A DNA stretch of 64,000 nucleotides, taken from positions 1 to 64,000 of the forward strand of contig JACTUB010000011.1 of NCBI GenBank assembly GCA_015660885.1, in the 5' to 3' direction. Positions 61,129 to 64,000 of the stretch are shown here, in pieces. This DNA is from Methanoregulaceae archaeon (GTDB lineage: Archaea; Halobacteriota; Methanomicrobia; Methanomicrobiales; Methanospirillaceae). A program made the position numbers and the translations under genes. Numbering within the stretch: position 1 is the stretch's first letter; the number at the start of each line of letters is the position of its first letter. The notes under the pieces are model-generated. The model was not told where the DNA came from. It made no database searches and was given only the letters and a program-made list of their open reading frames with translations.

Positions 61129-61548
61129 ATGATGGATAGAGAGGAGCATTTGTACGAAGTGTTTGAAAACCTGATCAGGATTAAAAATGAATGCTCCTGC
61201 AATATCTTCTCCGAATGCGGACTTTCTGATATGACGGTGAAACAGATCGCCTATCTGAAAGCCATCGATGAACAGGGAGAAGTCACCTTCAGCAGGCTGG
61301 CTGAGATCACCAGGAACTCAAAGCCCACTATCACTGAAATGATCAACAAATTTGTCCGGATGGAGTGTGTGTACCGTGAACGCTGCCCGGATGACGGGAG
61401 GATCCTGTACATCCGCCTGACTGATAAGGGGCAGAAGATTGCAAAAGCCGAACATAATGCACTGCGCCGGGTGATCGAACAGATGATAGACTCTCTGGAT
61501 GAACATGAAACGGATCTCCTGATTGAGATCCTGCAGAAGGTCGGGTAA
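61129..61548 (+). CDS. MarR family transcriptional regulator
   Basis: 139 residues. Winged helix: MTVKQIAYLKAIDEQGEVTF, SRLAEITRNSKPTITEMINK as recognition region, and the wing RERCPDDGRILYIRLTDKGQ. Three Cys in the N-terminal helix region (CSCNIFSEC) could sense metal or redox state. 55 bases before the LonA gene and probably controls that operon. Start ATG 61129 (or 61132) behind CGGAGT. Confidence 0.92.
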   Translation: MMDREEHLYEVFENLIRIKNECSCNIFSECGLSDMTVKQIAYLKAIDEQGEVTFSRLAEITRNSKPTITEMINKFVRMECVYRERCPDDGRILYIRLTDKGQKIAKAEHNALRRVIEQMIDSLDEHETDLLIEILQKVG

Positions 61549-61603
61549 TTTTTTTGTCCTGGTCTTTAGTCAGGTAATATCGAACAAAATTATTGAGGAA
61601 ACC

Positions 61604-63991
61604 ATGCAACCAGAACAAACTGATAATTCACAGGAAAAAATTGTCATACCACTCTTTGAGATCGTCGTCTACCCGGACAGTCGGACAAAATTTTCGGTTG
61701 AGCGGGCCACCGGAGACCTCCTGCTGGCTGAAATGAAGGATACCGAAACTGCGCATGCAGTCGGGTTGACCCTGAAAAGCGGCACGAGGCCATCAGAAGT
61801 GACCACAGAGTCGCTGTACAAAACCGGCAACCTGTTCCGGATCTCACACGTGCAGCCTGCAGACGAAGGGTACCTGATCTGTGCGCAGGTTGTGCAGAGA
61901 GTAAAGGCTCTCTCCCTGTCTCAAAGAGAGGGACAATTTTATGCCACATACGAACCGGTCCCCGACCTGCAGGATCTTGAAGAAGACCTGCAGGCCCGGA
62001 TCCTTGTGGACATAAAAAGCACCATCCACGAGATCAGCAGCCGCTTTAACGGCTCCGAACAGTTTACCCGGCCGATTGACCGGATGGACTCCGTCGACCA
62101 GATCATGGGTTTCGTCATGCCTTTCCTGCCGGTCAACCTTGCCGAGAAGCAAGCGCTCCTCGAGATCGATTCTATCCGCCAGCGGTACATCTCGTTCCTT
62201 GAGCTTCTGATCAGGACAAGAGAGAATATCAACATCCGGATTGAGATGGCAAAAAAAGTCTCCGACCGGGTGAACAAGTCCACCCGGGAAGCGATGCTCC
62301 GGGAGCAGCTCAGGATGATCCAGGAAGAGCTCAATGAGGGCGAGGCCACTTCGGGAGACGGGGGATACCGGGAACAGATCGAGAACTCAAAGATGCCTGA
62401 TGAGATAAGAAAGAAGGCATTATCAGAGCTCAAAAAACTTGAAACGGGTGGCAGCCAGAACCATGAAAGCCCGGTTATCAGGAATTATCTCGACCTCCTG
62501 CTCGAACTTCCCTGGGTTACCGAAGAGAAAAAGAGCATCGATATCGCACAGGCCCGCAGGGTGCTCGAGAACAACCACAAAGGGCTGGAAAAAGTCAAGG
62601 AGAGGATCATCCAGCACCTGGCAGTCATGAAATTAAAACAGGAGAAACAGGGCTCAATCATTCTTCTGACAGGCCCTCCCGGTACCGGGAAAACGAGCCT
62701 CGGGAAGAGTATTGCAGAAGCCCTCGGGCGGGAATATGTCCGGATCAGCCTCGGGGGTGTCCGGGATGAAGCAGAGATCCGGGGGCACCGCAGGACCTAT
62801 GTCGGCGCCCTTCCCGGAAGAATTATTCAGGGCATCAAAAGAGCAGGCACGAAAAACCCTGTCTTTATTCTCGATGAGATCGATAAGCTTGCCGTTTCCT
62901 ATGCAGGAGATCCGGCCAGTGCCCTCTTAGAAGTGCTTGACCCTGAGCAGAACAACACTTTCTCAGACCACTACCTGGAAGTCCCCTACGATCTGTCTGA
63001 TGTATTGTTCATCGCTACTGCCAATTCCCTCGCAACAATCCCGGCTCCACTGCTTGACAGAATGGAGCACATTGAGATTTCGGGCTACACAAAAAATGAG
63101 AAGTTTGCCATCGCAAAAGACCACCTTCTTCCTAAGACTCTCGAAGAACATGGTCTTGATACGGATAAACTAAGGATTGAAGATGAAGCCTTAAAGGTCA
63201 TCATTGAAAAGTACACACGCGAAGCCGGCGTCCGTTGGCTGAAAAAGCAACTGGCAAAGACGGCTCGGTTTGTATCCGAAAAGATTGTATCCGGACAAGC
63301 TGACCTGCCGTACGTTGTGAAGCCGGATATGCTTGATGCTATCCTCGGTAAAGAAGTGATCCGGCAGGATGAGGCAAGGAAAGAGCAGGTTCCAGGTGTC
63401 GTTACCGGGCTTGCATGGACACCGGTTGGCGGAGACATTCTTTTCATCGAAGGGACATTCATGCCCGGAAAAGGAAATCTTACGCTTACCGGCCAGCTCG
63501 GGGATGTGATGAAAGAGTCTGCAACGATATCGCTGAGTCTCATCAGATCACGGCTTGCACACACTGCAAACAGTTTTGACTTTATTAAAAGCGATATTCA
63601 TATCCACGTGCCGTCAGGTGCTACCCCAAAGGACGGCCCGTCAGCGGGTGTGACGCTCTTTACAGCCCTGGCATCTTTGATTACCGGCAAAACCGTTGAC
63701 CCGAAACTTGCCATGACCGGGGAGATCACGTTAAGCGGTACCGTATTGCCGGTGGGCGGAATAAAGGAAAAAATGCTGGCAGCACACAGGGCCGGAATAA
63801 AAAAGGTAATTCTGCCAAAGGAGAATGCAAGAGACCTGGAGGATGTGCCCGGAGATGTGAGAGGTGAACTTATCTTTGTAATGGTAGAGACCATTGATGA
63901 GGTTTTAAAGGAGGCACTGGACATTGACCTGCCCGGACCGGTCGCGTCATATGCCGGAAACGGCCTGGCACCTGTCCATTCTGGTCCGTAA
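61604..63991 (+). CDS. lon: ATP-dependent protease LonA (bacterial type)
   Basis: 795 residues from ATG 61604 (MQPEQTDNSQEKIVIPLFEI), behind GAGG. N-terminal LON substrate-binding domain (about 15-215), coiled helical domain, AAA+ module with Walker A GPPGTGKT (357-364) and Walker B VFILDEIDKL, and the protease domain with catalytic S680 in DGPSAGVTLF and K721 in GGIKEKMLAA. No membrane segment, so it is LonA, not the membrane LonB that archaea normally have; transfer from a bacterium is likely. The gene is complete, ending ten bases before the window end. Confidence 0.96.
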   Translation: MQPEQTDNSQEKIVIPLFEIVVYPDSRTKFSVERATGDLLLAEMKDTETAHAVGLTLKSGTRPSEVTTESLYKTGNLFRISHVQPADEGYLICAQVVQRVKALSLSQREGQFYATYEPVPDLQDLEEDLQARILVDIKSTIHEISSRFNGSEQFTRPIDRMDSVDQIMGFVMPFLPVNLAEKQALLEIDSIRQRYISFLELLIRTRENINIRIEMAKKVSDRVNKSTREAMLREQLRMIQEELNEGEATSGDGGYREQIENSKMPDEIRKKALSELKKLETGGSQNHESPVIRNYLDLLLELPWVTEEKKSIDIAQARRVLENNHKGLEKVKERIIQHLAVMKLKQEKQGSIILLTGPPGTGKTSLGKSIAEALGREYVRISLGGVRDEAEIRGHRRTYVGALPGRIIQGIKRAGTKNPVFILDEIDKLAVSYAGDPASALLEVLDPEQNNTFSDHYLEVPYDLSDVLFIATANSLATIPAPLLDRMEHIEISGYTKNEKFAIAKDHLLPKTLEEHGLDTDKLRIEDEALKVIIEKYTREAGVRWLKKQLAKTARFVSEKIVSGQADLPYVVKPDMLDAILGKEVIRQDEARKEQVPGVVTGLAWTPVGGDILFIEGTFMPGKGNLTLTGQLGDVMKESATISLSLIRSRLAHTANSFDFIKSDIHIHVPSGATPKDGPSAGVTLFTALASLITGKTVDPKLAMTGEITLSGTVLPVGGIKEKMLAAHRAGIKKVILPKENARDLEDVPGDVRGELIFVMVETIDEVLKEALDIDLPGPVASYAGNGLAPVHSGP

Positions 63992-64000
63992 CAATACATC

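Overview
The window is chromosomal DNA of a methanogenic archaeon, most likely of the order Methanomicrobiales and close to Methanoregula (inferred from gene content, not from a tree). Archaeal markers are a group II chaperonin (thermosome), translation factor aIF-1A, an archaellin with a class III signal peptide, FilR1-type and HTH_45 regulators, a DUF3821 lipoprotein, a DUF2769 Cys-rich protein and many lipobox lipoproteins. Several genes look acquired from bacteria: a LonA protease with a MarR regulator, an Old Yellow Enzyme and endonuclease V.

Layout. 1-2.8 kb: thermosome (cut by the left edge), aIF-1A and a small unknown protein. 2.8-5.3 kb: an AT-rich patch of very small genes and gene remnants, several Cys-rich and translationally coupled. 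5.3-12.4 kb: a CGGC-domain protein, a REC-PAS4 protein without kinase, an AI-2E-type permease, a DUF1269 protein, a FilR1 regulator and an HdeD-like membrane protein. 12.4-13.6 kb: a graveyard (TetR head, isochorismatase head joined to an ABC-2 permease tail). 13.6-20.4 kb: single housekeeping or redox genes (MBL hydrolase, KTSC, acylphosphatase, endonuclease V with a changed metal ligand, zinc ribbons, EFR1 flavodoxin-ferredoxin, a RibD/DHFR-like reductase). 20.5-25.2 kb: the most notable operon, three nitrogenase-like genes in the order D-K-H, followed by a membrane-anchored sulfite-oxidase-fold protein. 25.2-32 kb: small proteins, then a lipoprotein / UbiA prenyltransferase / geranylgeranyl-reductase-type operon with overlapping genes, and an M20 peptidase. 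32-38.5 kb: a Cys-rich lipoprotein, a frameshifted EVE-domain gene, regulators, methyltransferase, ferredoxin-nitroreductase, a frameshifted FMN reductase and a LEA14-like lipoprotein. 38.5-43.5 kb: tRNA-Cys(GCA) and a second patch of small duplicated genes and zinc-ribbon remnants that shares sequence families with the 2.8-5.3 kb patch. 43.7-64 kb: Old Yellow Enzyme plus PQQ-type sugar dehydrogenase, archaellin, two ABC-2 exporter operons, MFS exporter, a solitary nitrogenase-component-1-like protein, a Holliday-junction nuclease-like protein, truncated P-type ATPase and cupredoxin genes, and a MarR-LonA operon.

The two low-GC patches share a 4-Cys protein of about 51 residues and related fragments. 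The second patch also carries a duplicated unit of a 109-bp block plus a small gene, one copy of which abuts tRNA-Cys. These patches and the nitrogenase-like operon are the best candidates for something undescribed. No CRISPR array, integrase or intact insertion sequence was recognised.
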